Source: Varibaculum cambriense DSM 15806 (GTDB lineage Bacteria; Actinomycetota; Actinomycetes; Actinomycetales; Actinomycetaceae). From it: a DNA stretch of 64,000 nucleotides. Shown here piece after piece: positions 49,829 through 59,147 of this stretch; position 1 is the stretch's first letter; each line of letters opens with the position of its first letter. The position numbers and the translations under genes were made by a program. The notes beneath the pieces are model-generated. The model was not told the DNA's origin, did no database searches, and saw only the letters and a program-made list of their open reading frames with translations. The stretch covers positions 248,001-312,000 of the forward strand of contig NZ_ATUF01000003.1 in the NCBI RefSeq assembly GCF_000420065.1, in the 5' to 3' direction.

Positions 49829-51694
49829 GTGAATCAAAATAACCAAAAGGATCAGATTATGGCAGCTGACTCGGATCAGAATGATGCCGTCAGCAAGGCG
49901 GTGGCAGGTAGTGAGAATGCTACCCCCGAGCCGTTACTGGAAGTAAAAGACTTAGAAGTTACTTTCCAGTCCACTACCGGGGTGGTTCCGGCGGTACGTA
50001 AAGCTAATCTCACTCTCTATCGCGGGCAGACCGTGGCGATTGTAGGGGAGTCCGGTTCCGGTAAATCCACCTTGGCTATGTCAATAATCGGCCTGTTGCC
50101 CGGTACCGGAAAAGTTGCCGGCGGATCCATTAAATTTGATGGACGGGAACTAACTACTCTCACTGAGAAAGAGATGCAACAGGTGAGGGGAGCCCAGATT
50201 GGGATGGTACCGCAAGATCCCATGTCGAACCTGAATCCCGTTTGGAAAATTGGTTCCCAGGTAGCCGAGGCGCTGAAGTATAACGAGGCCACTAAAGGCG
50301 GAAACATCCATGAACAGGCCATGAAAGCCTTATCGGATGCCGGCCTGCCTGATGCGGAGGCACGTTCTAAACAGTATCCGCACGAGTTTTCCGGGGGGAT
50401 GCGTCAGCGTGCGCTGATTGCCATCGGTTTAGCGGCCGGACCACAGCTGCTAATCGCTGATGAACCCACGAGTGCGCTGGATGTAACCGTGCAACGGCGG
50501 ATCCTAGATCACTTGGAAAAAGAAACCCAAGAGCTGGGGACCTCCACTTTGTTTATTACCCACGACTTGGGGCTGGCGGCGGAGCGTGCCTCCCACCTGG
50601 TAGTTATGCACCGGGGACGGGTAGTAGAGTCAGGACCTGCCCGGGAAATCTTGAACGATCCCCGCCATCCCTATACCCAGCGTTTGGTAAATGCAGCGCC
50701 TTCGCTGGCGTCTCAGCGGATCGAAATCAATTATTCTCCTGCCGAGGACGAGGCCACCAGCGGTACTATTGACTCGCGTACTTCTGCAGATGTAAATCTG
50801 GCGGTGGCGGCGGCCAAAGGCTCCGGGCAGAAAGTTATGGGCACCAATGTTTTGGGAGAGCCCTTAGAAAAACATCTGGGCGAAGAAGTCATCCGCGTAG
50901 AGCACTTGGTTAAAGAGTTCGAAATCCGCGGACAAAAGGGTAAGAAAAAGAGTTTCCGGGCGGTCGACGACGTTTCCTTCCAGGTGCGACGCGGCTCTAC
51001 TTTGGCTTTGGTAGGGGAATCTGGTTCCGGTAAATCCACCGTTGCCAATATGATCCTTAATCTGCTTGATCCCACTTCTGGCAAGGTTTATTACGAGGGT
51101 ATCGACCTGTCGACTTTGCATCGCAAACAATTATTTGCGCTTTGCCGCAAAATGCAGGTGGTTTTCCAGAACCCTTACGGATCTTTGGATCCTATGTTCT
51201 CGGTCTATCGCTGTATCGAGGAACCGTTGCGTACTCACCATATCGGTGACCGAGCTAAGCGAGAAAAGCGGGTCGCAGATTTGTTGGATATGGTGGCGCT
51301 ACCGCGCAGCGCTATGCGGCGTTTCCCGAACGAGTTGTCGGGTGGTCAGCGGCAAAGGGTGGCAATCGCGCGTGCCCTCGCTCTGCGTCCCGAACTGGTA
51401 GTGCTAGACGAAGCAGTATCTGCCTTGGATGTGCTGGTGCAAGATCAGATTCTGCATCTGCTTAACGAACTGCAAGGCCGGCTGGGGCTGACCTATCTGT
51501 TCATTACTCACGACTTGGCGGTGGTGCGTGAAAACGCTGACGATATCGCGGTGATGGAACAGGGCAAACTGGTCGAATACGGCAAAGCTGACGATATTTT
51601 CGCCAATCCGCAAAAAGAATACACCCGCGAACTTATCGATGCGGTTCCCGGTGGGGACTTGCTGAAAGCGCGTACCGGTTACCAGGCCGGCTAA
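49829..51694 (+). CDS. oppDF: oligopeptide ABC transporter, fused double ATPase
   Basis: OppD and OppF in one chain, each a complete ATPase. First: [52 protein letters not shown]. Second: [46 protein letters not shown]. In the second half the usual DEP of Walker B is DEA, a common OppF variant. Linker about residues 285-365. The GTG at 49829 is two bases after oppC; an ATG at 49859 with AAAGGA seven bases upstream is an equally good or better start. 621 residues. Confidence 0.94.
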   Translation: MNQNNQKDQIMAADSDQNDAVSKAVAGSENATPEPLLEVKDLEVTFQSTTGVVPAVRKANLTLYRGQTVAIVGESGSGKSTLAMSIIGLLPGTGKVAGGSIKFDGRELTTLTEKEMQQVRGAQIGMVPQDPMSNLNPVWKIGSQVAEALKYNEATKGGNIHEQAMKALSDAGLPDAEARSKQYPHEFSGGMRQRALIAIGLAAGPQLLIADEPTSALDVTVQRRILDHLEKETQELGTSTLFITHDLGLAAERASHLVVMHRGRVVESGPAREILNDPRHPYTQRLVNAAPSLASQRIEINYSPAEDEATSGTIDSRTSADVNLAVAAAKGSGQKVMGTNVLGEPLEKHLGEEVIRVEHLVKEFEIRGQKGKKKSFRAVDDVSFQVRRGSTLALVGESGSGKSTVANMILNLLDPTSGKVYYEGIDLSTLHRKQLFALCRKMQVVFQNPYGSLDPMFSVYRCIEEPLRTHHIGDRAKREKRVADLLDMVALPRSAMRRFPNELSGGQRQRVAIARALALRPELVVLDEAVSALDVLVQDQILHLLNELQGRLGLTYLFITHDLAVVRENADDIAVMEQGKLVEYGKADDIFANPQKEYTRELIDAVPGGDLLKARTGYQAG

Positions 51695-51699
51695 TCTGT

Positions 51700-51742
51700 C
51701 CTTTTCTTCCCAGTTTCTGGCAAAGAAACCGGGAGGAAAAGG
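51700..51742 (+). terminator. long hairpin after the oligopeptide operon
   Basis: A 19-bp stem, CCTTTTCTTCCCAGTTTCT (51700-51718) with AGAAACCGGGAGGAAAAGG (51724-51742), broken by one mismatch and one wobble, loop GGCAA. No T-run follows directly, so it may terminate inefficiently or protect the mRNA 3' end. Confidence 0.65.
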
Positions 51743-51838
51743 AAAGTGTCGGGCGTTTTATACCCAAAAGCCGGGATTTCCAAAATATTTTGCACTCTGA
51801 GATGAGAATGAGCGTTTAAAAGGATCTGCCAGGCGCTC

Positions 51839-51847
51839 TGTTAAACT
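51839..51847 (+). promoter_or_regulatory. candidate extended -10 promoter of amino-acid ABC operon
   Basis: TG-T-TAAACT, 40 bases before the binding-protein start. No convincing -35. Confidence 0.35.
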
Positions 51848-51886
51848 CTAGGTGTCTTGCAGGTTGGCTCGAGAGAAAGATTCCAA

Positions 51887-52693
51887 ATGAAGTTGAAGAA
51901 AACGCTGCTAATGCTAACCAGTCTGGTGCTGGCGCTATCGCTTTCTGGATGTGCAGGAGGCTCGGGCGCCGCAGATGCTGGCAAAGCTAAGGGTGATGAC
52001 TTTACGGTAGGCTTCGATGCCAACTTCCCGCCCTATGGATATAAAGACAAAAGCGGAGAGTATGTAGGTTTCGACTTGGATCTGGCAGCCGAAGTTGCTA
52101 AACGTAACGGCTGGAAACTGCAAAAGCGGGCTATTGATTGGGATTCCAAAGATATGGAGCTCAAGTCGGGCACTATCGACTGCATCTGGAATGGTTTCAC
52201 TATGAACGGGCGGGAAAAACAATACACTTTCTCTAAGCCCTACGTAGATAACTCGATTGTGTTCGTTACTAAAGCCGGATCGGGGATTAAGTCCCTGGCA
52301 GACTTGAAAGATAAAACCGTGTTGGTACAGGTAGATTCCTCGGGGCTGGCCGCGCTGCAGGATAAGGAAAACACGGATTTAGTTTCCAGCTTCAAAGAAA
52401 TGACCCAGGTTCCGGACTACAATAACGCGTTTATGACCCTGGAGGCCGGCGCAGCTGATGCGGTTGCGGTTGATATTGGAGTAGCTGACTACCAGTTGTC
52501 TCAGCGCGGAAAAGACAAGTTCGAAATTATGGATCCGCCTTTCCACACCGAGCAGTACGGTATCGGTTTCAAGAAGGGGAACCAGGCTTTGCGTGACCAG
52601 GTACAAAAGACTCTGGACGAGATGAAAAAGGACGGTACTTTCCTCAAGATCGCGAAGAAGTATAAATTAGAAACATCGATCGTCGCTAAGTAG
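51887..52693 (+). CDS. polar amino acid ABC transporter, solute-binding lipoprotein
   Basis: Family 3 extracytoplasmic binding protein. Lipobox LSGC near residue 22, then the conserved VGFDANFPPYGYKDKSGEYVG, FDLDLAAEVAKRNGW, DCIWNGFTMNGREKQYTFS and DAVAVDIGVADY. The start is taken as the ATG at 51887 because a signal peptide should begin with the basic MKLKKT; the frame is open ten codons further upstream. 268 residues. Forms an operon with the next two genes. The exact amino acid is unknown. Confidence 0.92.
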   Translation: MKLKKTLLMLTSLVLALSLSGCAGGSGAADAGKAKGDDFTVGFDANFPPYGYKDKSGEYVGFDLDLAAEVAKRNGWKLQKRAIDWDSKDMELKSGTIDCIWNGFTMNGREKQYTFSKPYVDNSIVFVTKAGSGIKSLADLKDKTVLVQVDSSGLAALQDKENTDLVSSFKEMTQVPDYNNAFMTLEAGAADAVAVDIGVADYQLSQRGKDKFEIMDPPFHTEQYGIGFKKGNQALRDQVQKTLDEMKKDGTFLKIAKKYKLETSIVAK

Positions 52694-52738
52694 TTTCCTG
52701 CGCGAAATTCTAAACGCTAACGCAGGGAGTTATGGGTA

Positions 52739-53392
52739 ATGGATTTATCGTTTTTGCCGGAACTCGCCGGCGGTATGCTACAAACCTTCATCATCTTCGC
52801 GCTCACCCTGGTTTTATCGCTGCCCTTGGGGTTGGTGGTTTACGGTGGGCGGGTGAGCCGCTTTAAACCGCTAGCCTGGCTTATTCAGTTTTATATCTCG
52901 GTGATGCGGGGAACCCCCTTAATGCTGCAACTTTTGGTGGTGTATTTCGGTCCCTTCTTCCTTTTCGGGATGCAAATCGGAGCCGCCTACCGTTTCAGCG
53001 CAGTAATTATCGCTTTCGCGATTAACTACGCTGCCTATTTTGCCGAAATCTACCGCGGAGGTTTCCAAGCGATCCCGGTAGGACAATCGGAAGCCGCCTT
53101 TGTGCTGGGGTATTCTCCGGCGCGTACTTTCCTGACCATCAAGTTGCCGCAAATGTTCCGTACGGTGCTACCTTCGATTACCAACGAAGTAATCACCCTG
53201 GTAAAAGATACTTCTCTGGCTTTTGCGATCGCCTATGCGGAGATGTTTACGATTGCCAAGCAACAGGCCGCTGCTAGTGCTTCTATGCTGCCATTTGTGG
53301 CAGCCGGTATCTTCTACTGGGTGTTCAACCTGGTGGTAGCGGTAGTGATGGAACGGATTGAAAAACGCATGGGAAGCTACAAGATTAGGTGA
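52739..53392 (+). CDS. polar amino acid ABC transporter permease
   Basis: Membrane subunit of the HisM/GlnP class with about five helices and the EAA loop EAAFVLGYSPARTFLTIKLP. MRGTPLMLQLLVVYFG and YFAEIYRGGFQAIPVGQ are family hallmarks. 217 residues. AGGGAG precedes the ATG. It overlaps the ATPase gene by four bases if that gene uses GTG at 53389. A single permease gene suggests a homodimer. Confidence 0.93.
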   Translation: MDLSFLPELAGGMLQTFIIFALTLVLSLPLGLVVYGGRVSRFKPLAWLIQFYISVMRGTPLMLQLLVVYFGPFFLFGMQIGAAYRFSAVIIAFAINYAAYFAEIYRGGFQAIPVGQSEAAFVLGYSPARTFLTIKLPQMFRTVLPSITNEVITLVKDTSLAFAIAYAEMFTIAKQQAAASASMLPFVAAGIFYWVFNLVVAVVMERIEKRMGSYKIR

Positions 53393-54168
53393 GGAAGATG
53401 GAAGCGCTACGTATTACCGGTATGGAAAAAAGCTTCGGTACTAACCGGGTGCTTAAAGGAGTATCGCTGACGGTCAACACCGGTGAAGTCCTGGCGGTTC
53501 TTGGTCCTTCAGGTTCCGGAAAATCTACGCTTTTGCGTTGCTGTACTTTCTTAGAACAAATGGATAGCGGAGAAATCTGCTATTTCGGCAAGCAGGCTTT
53601 AAAGAAAGAGGCCGGCGTTAAGGTTTCTACTGGGGATGAGCGCGAGTTCCGGCGCGATTTTGGGTTGGTTTTCCAAGACTTTAACCTGTTTCCACATTGG
53701 AGCGTGCTGCGAAATCTCACTGATGCCCCGATGAAGGTGCAGGGGAGAGGGCGGGAAGAAGCCCAGGAAACAGCGCTGCAACTGTTAAAAAGGATGAACC
53801 TAGCCGATAAAGGCCAGGCCTACCCGGCAGAGTTATCCGGCGGGCAACAACAGCGGGTTGCGATCGCCCGGGCACTGGCATTAAAGCCTAAGATGCTGTA
53901 TTTCGATGAACCCACCTCCGCCTTAGACCCCGAGCTGACCGGAGAAATCCTACAGATCATTCGCTCGCTGGCAGCGGAGCAGATGACCATGGTAATCGTG
54001 ACTCACGAGATGGATTTTGCTGCCGAAGTCGCGGATCGCGCCCTCTTTATTGATAACGGAGTGGTACTGGAATCTGGCAACGCCAAGCAGTTAATCCGCA
54101 ATCCTTCCCAGGAGCGTACTCGCCAGTTCCTCAATAAACTACGCGGACACAACGCTTCTGCAGATTAA
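53389..54168 (+). CDS. polar amino acid ABC transporter ATPase
   Basis: ATPase of the HisP/GlnQ class. Walker [16 protein letters not shown]-loop GLVFQDFNLFPHWSVLRNL, signature [17 protein letters not shown], Walker [14 protein letters not shown] and switch His VTHEMDFA. A short insertion (KKEAGVKVSTGDEREF) precedes the Q-loop. 259 residues from the GTG overlapping the permease stop; the ATG three codons later is also possible. Last gene of the three-gene operon. Confidence 0.94.
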   Translation: MRKMEALRITGMEKSFGTNRVLKGVSLTVNTGEVLAVLGPSGSGKSTLLRCCTFLEQMDSGEICYFGKQALKKEAGVKVSTGDEREFRRDFGLVFQDFNLFPHWSVLRNLTDAPMKVQGRGREEAQETALQLLKRMNLADKGQAYPAELSGGQQQRVAIARALALKPKMLYFDEPTSALDPELTGEILQIIRSLAAEQMTMVIVTHEMDFAAEVADRALFIDNGVVLESGNAKQLIRNPSQERTRQFLNKLRGHNASAD

Positions 54169-54179
54169 TAATCCTTGGT

Positions 54180-55754
54180 CTATGAGGCGGGATATTCGTT
54201 AAGGCGTGCCATCCAAGCTTCCACCTCTTCGATAGTGCGGGGAATATCTTCCGAAAGACGGCGTACGCTGCCGTTCGCCTCCACTAGCACATCGTCCTCG
54301 ATCCTCACCCCGATGCCGCGTAGTTCTTCGGGTAAGAGTTGATCGTCCTGGTGGAAATAGAGACCCGGCTCAATCGTGAAACACATGCCTGGCTCTAGCA
54401 GGGCATCCATATACATATCCCGCGCGGCTAAGGCGCAATCGTGGACATCTAGCCCTAAGTGGTGGGAGACTCCATGCGGCATCCAGCGCCGGTATTCCCC
54501 GCCGTCCTTTGAGAGGGTCTGTTCGGCACTCACCGGCAATACCCCCCAGGCATCCAAATGTTTAACTAAAGCCGCAACTGCCGCGTCATGTACATCTTTG
54601 AACTTACATCCCGGCTTATTGGCTTGCGCCAAGCCGGCCTCGCAGGCATCGAGTACCGCGTTATACACCTTGGCCTGCACCGGGGTGAATTTGCCATTTA
54701 CCGGCAAGGTGCGGGTGATATCCGCGGTATAGAGAGAATCGGCTTCCACTCCGGCATCAATCAAAATCAAGTCGCCTGAGCGGACTGGTCCATCGTTATC
54801 AATCCAATGCAAAGTATTGGCGTGATTTCCCGAGGCTGCAATGGTGTCGTATCCCAGGCCGTTGCCTTCTTCACGAGCCCGAGCTTGGAAGGCTCCCTCA
54901 ACCACCCGTTCACCGCGATGGTGCTGGGTTGCACGGGGCAGCGCCCGAATCATGGCTTCAAAGCCCGACTTGGTAACCGCAATCGCGTGCTCTAGCTCCT
55001 TGACCTCGGCGGCATCCTTTTGCAAGCGCAATACCGAGGCGGCTTCTTCGAGTTTTTCATCCCGGCTCCGGGCGTCCTCTCCGGTCGGAAGCCCGGCTTC
55101 GCTACGCACTTTCTCTACCGCCGCCTGCACCGAAGCGTCGACTTCGCGTATTACTCGCAGCTGCACCAGACCTGCATCTTTAGCCAGTTGATCGGACAAA
55201 GTGTCTAAGGGGCGCGCCTCCAAGCCGGTCACTGCCTCCATTTGAGAAAGCGTCATTCGCGGTCCCACCCAGAACTCACCATAGGTGGAGTCAGCATAAA
55301 ATTCTTCGCTGCTGCGCGGAGCTTGGGGACGGAAAAATACGATCCCGCGATGAGTAGCTGCCCCCGCATTTTCGGGGGCATTTTCTAAGGGCGTCCCCTC
55401 TTTATCGGTTAGCGGTTCCAGGACTAGCGCGGCGTCCGGTTCGAGCTCCCCGCCTAGCCCAGTCAAATGGGCAAATGCGGAGTGGGCGCGGAAGCGATAG
55501 TCGCAATCATTGGAACGAACCTTATAGTTTCCGGCCGGAATCACTAGGCGTTCCCCTCGGAACTGGGCACCTAGTTTTTGATAGCGAGCCGTCAAGAAAT
55601 CCCGCGCGTGACTGGGAACAGGATCGGGATCTTTACGTTCGCCCCAACCGCTGCCAATAAATTCGCGAAACGCGGGACTGCCAATCCGGCGAGAACGGTT
55701 ATTTACCCGGTCTTTTAAGGGTTGCTCTTCTGCTGCTGCTAAGTTTTCTTCCAT
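54180..55754 (-). CDS. pepP: Xaa-Pro aminopeptidase (aminopeptidase P, M24B)
   Basis: Removes N-terminal residues preceding proline. The N-terminal creatinase-like domain (RYQKLGAQFRGERLVIPAGN...RFRAHSAFAHLTGL) precedes the pita-bread metal domain with ligands in ILIDAGVEADSLYTADITRT (two Asp), MPHGVSHHLGLDVHD (His), TIEPGLYF (Glu) and GIGVRIEDDVLV (Glu). 524 residues, within the actinobacterial range. Divergent from the PHP gene. Cytoplasmic, as no signal is seen. Confidence 0.93.
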   Translation of the reverse strand: MEENLAAAEEQPLKDRVNNRSRRIGSPAFREFIGSGWGERKDPDPVPSHARDFLTARYQKLGAQFRGERLVIPAGNYKVRSNDCDYRFRAHSAFAHLTGLGGELEPDAALVLEPLTDKEGTPLENAPENAGAATHRGIVFFRPQAPRSSEEFYADSTYGEFWVGPRMTLSQMEAVTGLEARPLDTLSDQLAKDAGLVQLRVIREVDASVQAAVEKVRSEAGLPTGEDARSRDEKLEEAASVLRLQKDAAEVKELEHAIAVTKSGFEAMIRALPRATQHHRGERVVEGAFQARAREEGNGLGYDTIAASGNHANTLHWIDNDGPVRSGDLILIDAGVEADSLYTADITRTLPVNGKFTPVQAKVYNAVLDACEAGLAQANKPGCKFKDVHDAAVAALVKHLDAWGVLPVSAEQTLSKDGGEYRRWMPHGVSHHLGLDVHDCALAARDMYMDALLEPGMCFTIEPGLYFHQDDQLLPEELRGIGVRIEDDVLVEANGSVRRLSEDIPRTIEEVEAWMARLNEYPAS

Positions 55755-55777
55755 ACTTCCATCATGCCACGATGACC

Positions 55778-55783
55778 TAAAAT
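55778..55783 (+). promoter_or_regulatory. candidate -10 box, leaderless PHP-gene transcript
   Basis: TAAAAT is followed by six bases and the ATG at 55790, with no Shine-Dalgarno. Confidence 0.4.
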
Positions 55784-55789
55784 AGTCCT

Positions 55790-56641
55790 ATGGCGGCGAC
55801 GCGAATCGATTTACACGCTCATTCTTCCTGTTCAGATGGTACTGACTCTCCCGAGCAGGTGATGCTTCTGGCCGCGCAAACCGGTTTGGATGTCATCGCG
55901 CTTACCGATCATGACACCTTCGCGGGGATAACAGCTGCCAGTAAAATGGTTCCGGAATGCGGGGTTGGTTTGGTTCCCGGGGTAGAGATCTCCACTTCCC
56001 ATCAGGGAATCACCGCGCATCTGCTCGCCTATTTACCTGACCCGCAAAGCCCGGTGTTAAAGGAGTTATTCGTAAAAACCGTGGAGGCACGCCAGCAGCG
56101 GATGCGGGAGATGGTGCAGCGCTTATCTGCAGATTTTGATATTTCTTATCCGGCAGTTGTCGAGCAGGCGGGATCGAGCCCCATTGGGCGGCCACACGTT
56201 GCTGATCTTTTGGTAAAAGCCGGGTATTTCCCTGACCGCTCCGCCGCATTTGAGCAGGTGTTAGCTACTTCCAGTAAATACTATGTGCACTATCAGGCTC
56301 CCGATACCATCGAGGCAGTGGAACAGGTAATAGCAGCGGGGGGAGTCCCGGTTCTGGCGCATCCGCGAGCCGGCAAAAGACAGCGCCGTTTCTTGTCGGT
56401 AGATACTATTGCCCTGCTAAAAGAAGCGGGACTATTTGCCCTGGAGGCTTTCCACCCGGAGCAAAACCCGATTGAACAGGCCGAGGTCAGGGAAATAGCG
56501 AAACTTCTGGGATTGGCTATTACCGGATCTTCGGATTATCACGGCAGCGGAAAGCCCAATCAACTGGGACAATGCCTCACAGATCCGGAAGTATTCGCGG
56601 AAATCTGTAGCAGGGGAGCGGGAGAACTGGTGTGTCCCTGA
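55790..56641 (+). CDS. PHP domain phosphoesterase (YciV/RNase AM-like)
   Basis: Polymerase-and-histidinol-phosphatase-fold metal enzyme. Metal motifs: IDLHAHSSCSDGTDSPEQV (HxH), ALTDHDTF, GVEIST, VLAHPRAGKR and TGSSDYHGSGKPNQLG. The last motif and 283-residue length match the YciV/TrpH group, whose characterised members hydrolyse short nucleotides or RNA 5' ends. ATG probably leaderless. Followed by the murE-type gene. Confidence 0.88.
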   Translation: MAATRIDLHAHSSCSDGTDSPEQVMLLAAQTGLDVIALTDHDTFAGITAASKMVPECGVGLVPGVEISTSHQGITAHLLAYLPDPQSPVLKELFVKTVEARQQRMREMVQRLSADFDISYPAVVEQAGSSPIGRPHVADLLVKAGYFPDRSAAFEQVLATSSKYYVHYQAPDTIEAVEQVIAAGGVPVLAHPRAGKRQRRFLSVDTIALLKEAGLFALEAFHPEQNPIEQAEVREIAKLLGLAITGSSDYHGSGKPNQLGQCLTDPEVFAEICSRGAGELVCP

Positions 56642-56709
56642 GAAGGGGGGTAGAGGCTGCGGCTGCGCACTTTATCGTTTGCAAGGAAGTTGCCACTAGA
56701 GTAGAGGCT

Positions 56710-58290
56710 ATGACCGTAACTTTTCGAGATTTTCGTCCCCAAAATATTGCTCCGGTTTCGCTGGCGCGTTTAGTTGCCGGCTTTACCCCCGAAATTGATG
56801 CCTCCTGGGAAGAGATTCCAGTGCGAGGAGTCTCTATGGCGTCTGATGAGATTTTAGCCGGGGAGGCCTTTATAGCAGTGGGCGGGGCGAATGTGCATGC
56901 CGCCAAGTTTGCAGGTGAGGTGGAATCTCTGGGGGCAGCAGCGGTTATTACTGATGCTAAGGGCGCGCAAATCGCTACTTCCCAAGGGGTGAAAATCCCG
57001 GTGGTGACGGTGCCGGATCCGCGGGAAGCGGCTTCACCCCTCGCGATTAGAGCCTTCGATAATCCGGCAGGGAAAATGAAAACCGTGGCGGTAACCGGAA
57101 CTAATGGCAAGACCACTACTTGTTTTGCTGCCAAATTTGCTTTTGAAGCGGCAGGGCTTGCCACCATGATTCTTTCTACGGCGGAAACTCAGGTGGGGGA
57201 TTTGCGGATTCAATCTTCGCGTACCACGTTTGAAGGTCCGATGTTGCAGCGAATCCTGGCTTACGGGGTGGAGCAGGGGATGCAGGCCGCAGTAGTGGAA
57301 GTATCCGCGCATGCCCTGGCTTTGGCGCGCATAGCAGGAATGAAGTTCGATGCCACCGCTTTTACGAACCTGCAGCATGATCATCTGGATTATTTCCACA
57401 CGATGGAAAACTACCTGGCAGCTAAGGCGCGGTTGTGTTCTAAAGAGTTTACGGATTATAGCGTGATCTGCGTCGATGATAAGTGGGGGCAGCAATTAGC
57501 GGCTAATTGTGACACCCAAAATCTGACAGTATCTGCCTACGATCCGGCTGCGCAAGCCGATTGGGTAGTAACCCGAAAAGTTAACAACATTGCGCATGCG
57601 GCGTGCGATTTTACTTTAACTGGGAAGACGGAACCGAATGTGGGGCGCGAGGAAAAAATTACCGTTGCCCTGCCCGGGGAGGTAAATGTGCAAGATGCCG
57701 CGATTGCCTATCTCATGGTTACCGGAATCGGGATTCCCGTCGAGGCCGTAAAAGCGGGCTTAGCGACCCTAGCCGTTCCCGGGCGCCTGGAAATCGTCAG
57801 CCGGCGTAATGAAGGTACCCCGCTGGTAATCAATGATTATGCCCATACCCCGGAGGCGTTAGCTTCGATTCTGCGCACTATGCAAGAGTTCACGCCCGGG
57901 AAACTACACTTGGTTTTTGGTACCGACGGGGATCGCGATGCGACCAAACGGGTACCGCTAGCTAAAGTGGCTGCTCAAGAGGCAGATATTCTCTGGGTGA
58001 CTGACGAAAATCCGCGCACCGAGAATGCCCAAAGTATTCGCGCCCAGCTGCTATCCGGGATTAAAGAGGAACGCCCCGAGATGGAGAACGTTTGTGAAGT
58101 AACTACCTGCCGCCGGGATGCCATCCGGAAAGCAATTTTGGCTGCTCATTCGGACGATACGGTAATAATCACTGGCAAAGGCGCGGAGCCCTATCAAGAA
58201 ATTGAGGGAGTTTTCCACGCTTTTAATGACACGCCGGTGGCTCGCGATTGCCTGGCAGCCTATAAGAATCGCGCTCATATTCAGGGGTAA
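56710..58290 (+). CDS. murE: MurE-type UDP-N-acetylmuramoyl-tripeptide ligase
   Basis: Mur ligase that adds the third amino acid to the peptidoglycan precursor. P-loop VAVTGTNGKTTTCFAAKF, central VVEVSAHALALARIAG and NLQHDHLDYFHTMENYLAAKA with the catalytic carbamylated-Lys region, VINDYAHTPEALAS, and DENPRTENAQSIR in the amino-acid selecting loop. ENPR recalls the DNPR of diaminopimelate enzymes, but actinobacterial Lys/Orn enzymes can share it, so specificity is open. About 526 residues from the ATG at 56710, where the family N-terminus begins; the frame extends upstream to a GTG at 56632. It stands outside a division/cell-wall cluster. TAGAGT seven bases upstream suggests a leaderless mRNA. 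Confidence 0.88.
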   Translation: MTVTFRDFRPQNIAPVSLARLVAGFTPEIDASWEEIPVRGVSMASDEILAGEAFIAVGGANVHAAKFAGEVESLGAAAVITDAKGAQIATSQGVKIPVVTVPDPREAASPLAIRAFDNPAGKMKTVAVTGTNGKTTTCFAAKFAFEAAGLATMILSTAETQVGDLRIQSSRTTFEGPMLQRILAYGVEQGMQAAVVEVSAHALALARIAGMKFDATAFTNLQHDHLDYFHTMENYLAAKARLCSKEFTDYSVICVDDKWGQQLAANCDTQNLTVSAYDPAAQADWVVTRKVNNIAHAACDFTLTGKTEPNVGREEKITVALPGEVNVQDAAIAYLMVTGIGIPVEAVKAGLATLAVPGRLEIVSRRNEGTPLVINDYAHTPEALASILRTMQEFTPGKLHLVFGTDGDRDATKRVPLAKVAAQEADILWVTDENPRTENAQSIRAQLLSGIKEERPEMENVCEVTTCRRDAIRKAILAAHSDDTVIITGKGAEPYQEIEGVFHAFNDTPVARDCLAAYKNRAHIQG

Positions 58291-58383
58291 CGCTCTACCG
58301 ATGATTATCCCCGGCGCTTAGCCCTTTTGGAGGGCGCAGGTCAGATTTCTCGTGCCCCTGGGAGAGAGTTCCTAATGGCGCGG

Positions 58384-58788
58384 CTATTCTGAAACCAGGT
58401 CAAAGTCGTAGCTGGCGCCATCGTCTAGGGTATGGCCAACGGTGCAGTATTTATCTATTGCCTCCTGGGATTTTTGCCGTAGTTGCGCCACCTGCTCTTC
58501 GCTTAGTTCGGCGAGGTCAGTAACCATTTCTACCGTCAGGTGGGAATAGGAATCGCGGCGCTCATCTTTTTGTGCTGCTACCCCTACGGCGGCCGCAAAA
58601 TCTTTTCCTAAAGCAGCAGAGAATACGTGATCAGCGGAAAAAGTATGGCAGGTGGCCAGAGCGAGCTGCAGCAGTTCCCCGGGAGTGAACTGGTTTTCTC
58701 CCATCCCGATTTCGACTTTGGCGCCGCGCTCATTTTGTCCTACATAGTGTTTCTTGCCTTGGCGGTGTGCCCATAAAATTTTACTCAT
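58384..58788 (-). CDS. OsmC/Ohr family protein
   Basis: Thiol-dependent peroxide-reducing fold. Two redox Cys are in place: LALATCHTFSADHVFS near residue 47 and KYCTVGHTL near 115. Starts MSKILWAHRQG and contains GGKxx-type GENQFTPGELLQLAL. 134 residues. It may detoxify organic hydroperoxides; distinguishing Ohr from OsmC or YhfA groups would need alignment. No operon partner. Confidence 0.87.
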   Translation of the reverse strand: MSKILWAHRQGKKHYVGQNERGAKVEIGMGENQFTPGELLQLALATCHTFSADHVFSAALGKDFAAAVGVAAQKDERRDSYSHLTVEMVTDLAELSEEQVAQLRQKSQEAIDKYCTVGHTLDDGASYDFDLVSE

Positions 58789-58830
58789 GCCCTTATTGTG
58801 GCAGGAACTGTCAGTAAGTGCAGGAACATA

Positions 58831-58863
58831 AAAAATCCTGCAACCTAAGGTTGCAGGATTTTT
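58831..58863 (-). terminator. intrinsic terminator of initiator tRNA gene
   Basis: A 16-bp perfect stem (AAAAATCCTGCAACCT with its complement, one base between) just 3' of the tRNA on the minus strand, ending in a run of T. The symmetrical A- and T-runs would let it work from both sides. Confidence 0.88.
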
Positions 58864-58868
58864 GCTAG

Positions 58869-58942
58869 TAGCGGGGGCTGGATTTGAACCAACGACCTCC
58901 GGGTTATGAGCCCGGCGAGCTACCGAACTGCTCCACCCCGCG
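58869..58942 (-). tRNA. tRNA-fMet(CAT), initiator
   Basis: Folds as a full 74-base tRNA with anticodon CAT in CCGGG-CTCATAA-CCCGG, giving the three consecutive G:C pairs that mark initiator tRNAs. The acceptor stem CGCGGGG/CCCCGCT has an unpaired first position (C1 opposite U72), also an initiator feature. T-arm GTTGG-TTCAAAT-CCAGC. The CCA end is not encoded (CTA follows the discriminator A), so it is added after transcription. Confidence 0.96.
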
Positions 58943-58953
58943 TCGACTTGTCT

Positions 58954-58983
58954 ATGTTAAGCAGGCTGGGTGGCTAAAGGCAA
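58954..58983 (-). promoter_or_regulatory. candidate tRNA-fMet promoter
   Basis: On the minus strand TTGCCT, an 18-base spacer and TAACAT, ending eleven bases before the tRNA 5' end. The rest of 58984-59147 shows nothing I can support. Confidence 0.45.
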
Positions 58984-59147
58984 AAAAATTCACTGTCGAA
59001 GAAGTCACGTTAGGAGCTTCAGAGACTAAACTAGCCGTTCAAATGGAATTAGGGGGAGAGCAGGGATTGAATTTAGAAAAGTAAAAACGCTGGAGCAGGC
59101 GCTAAACATTCAAGTAAAAACCGGCAGAGAACAAATAGGCTACCGCT

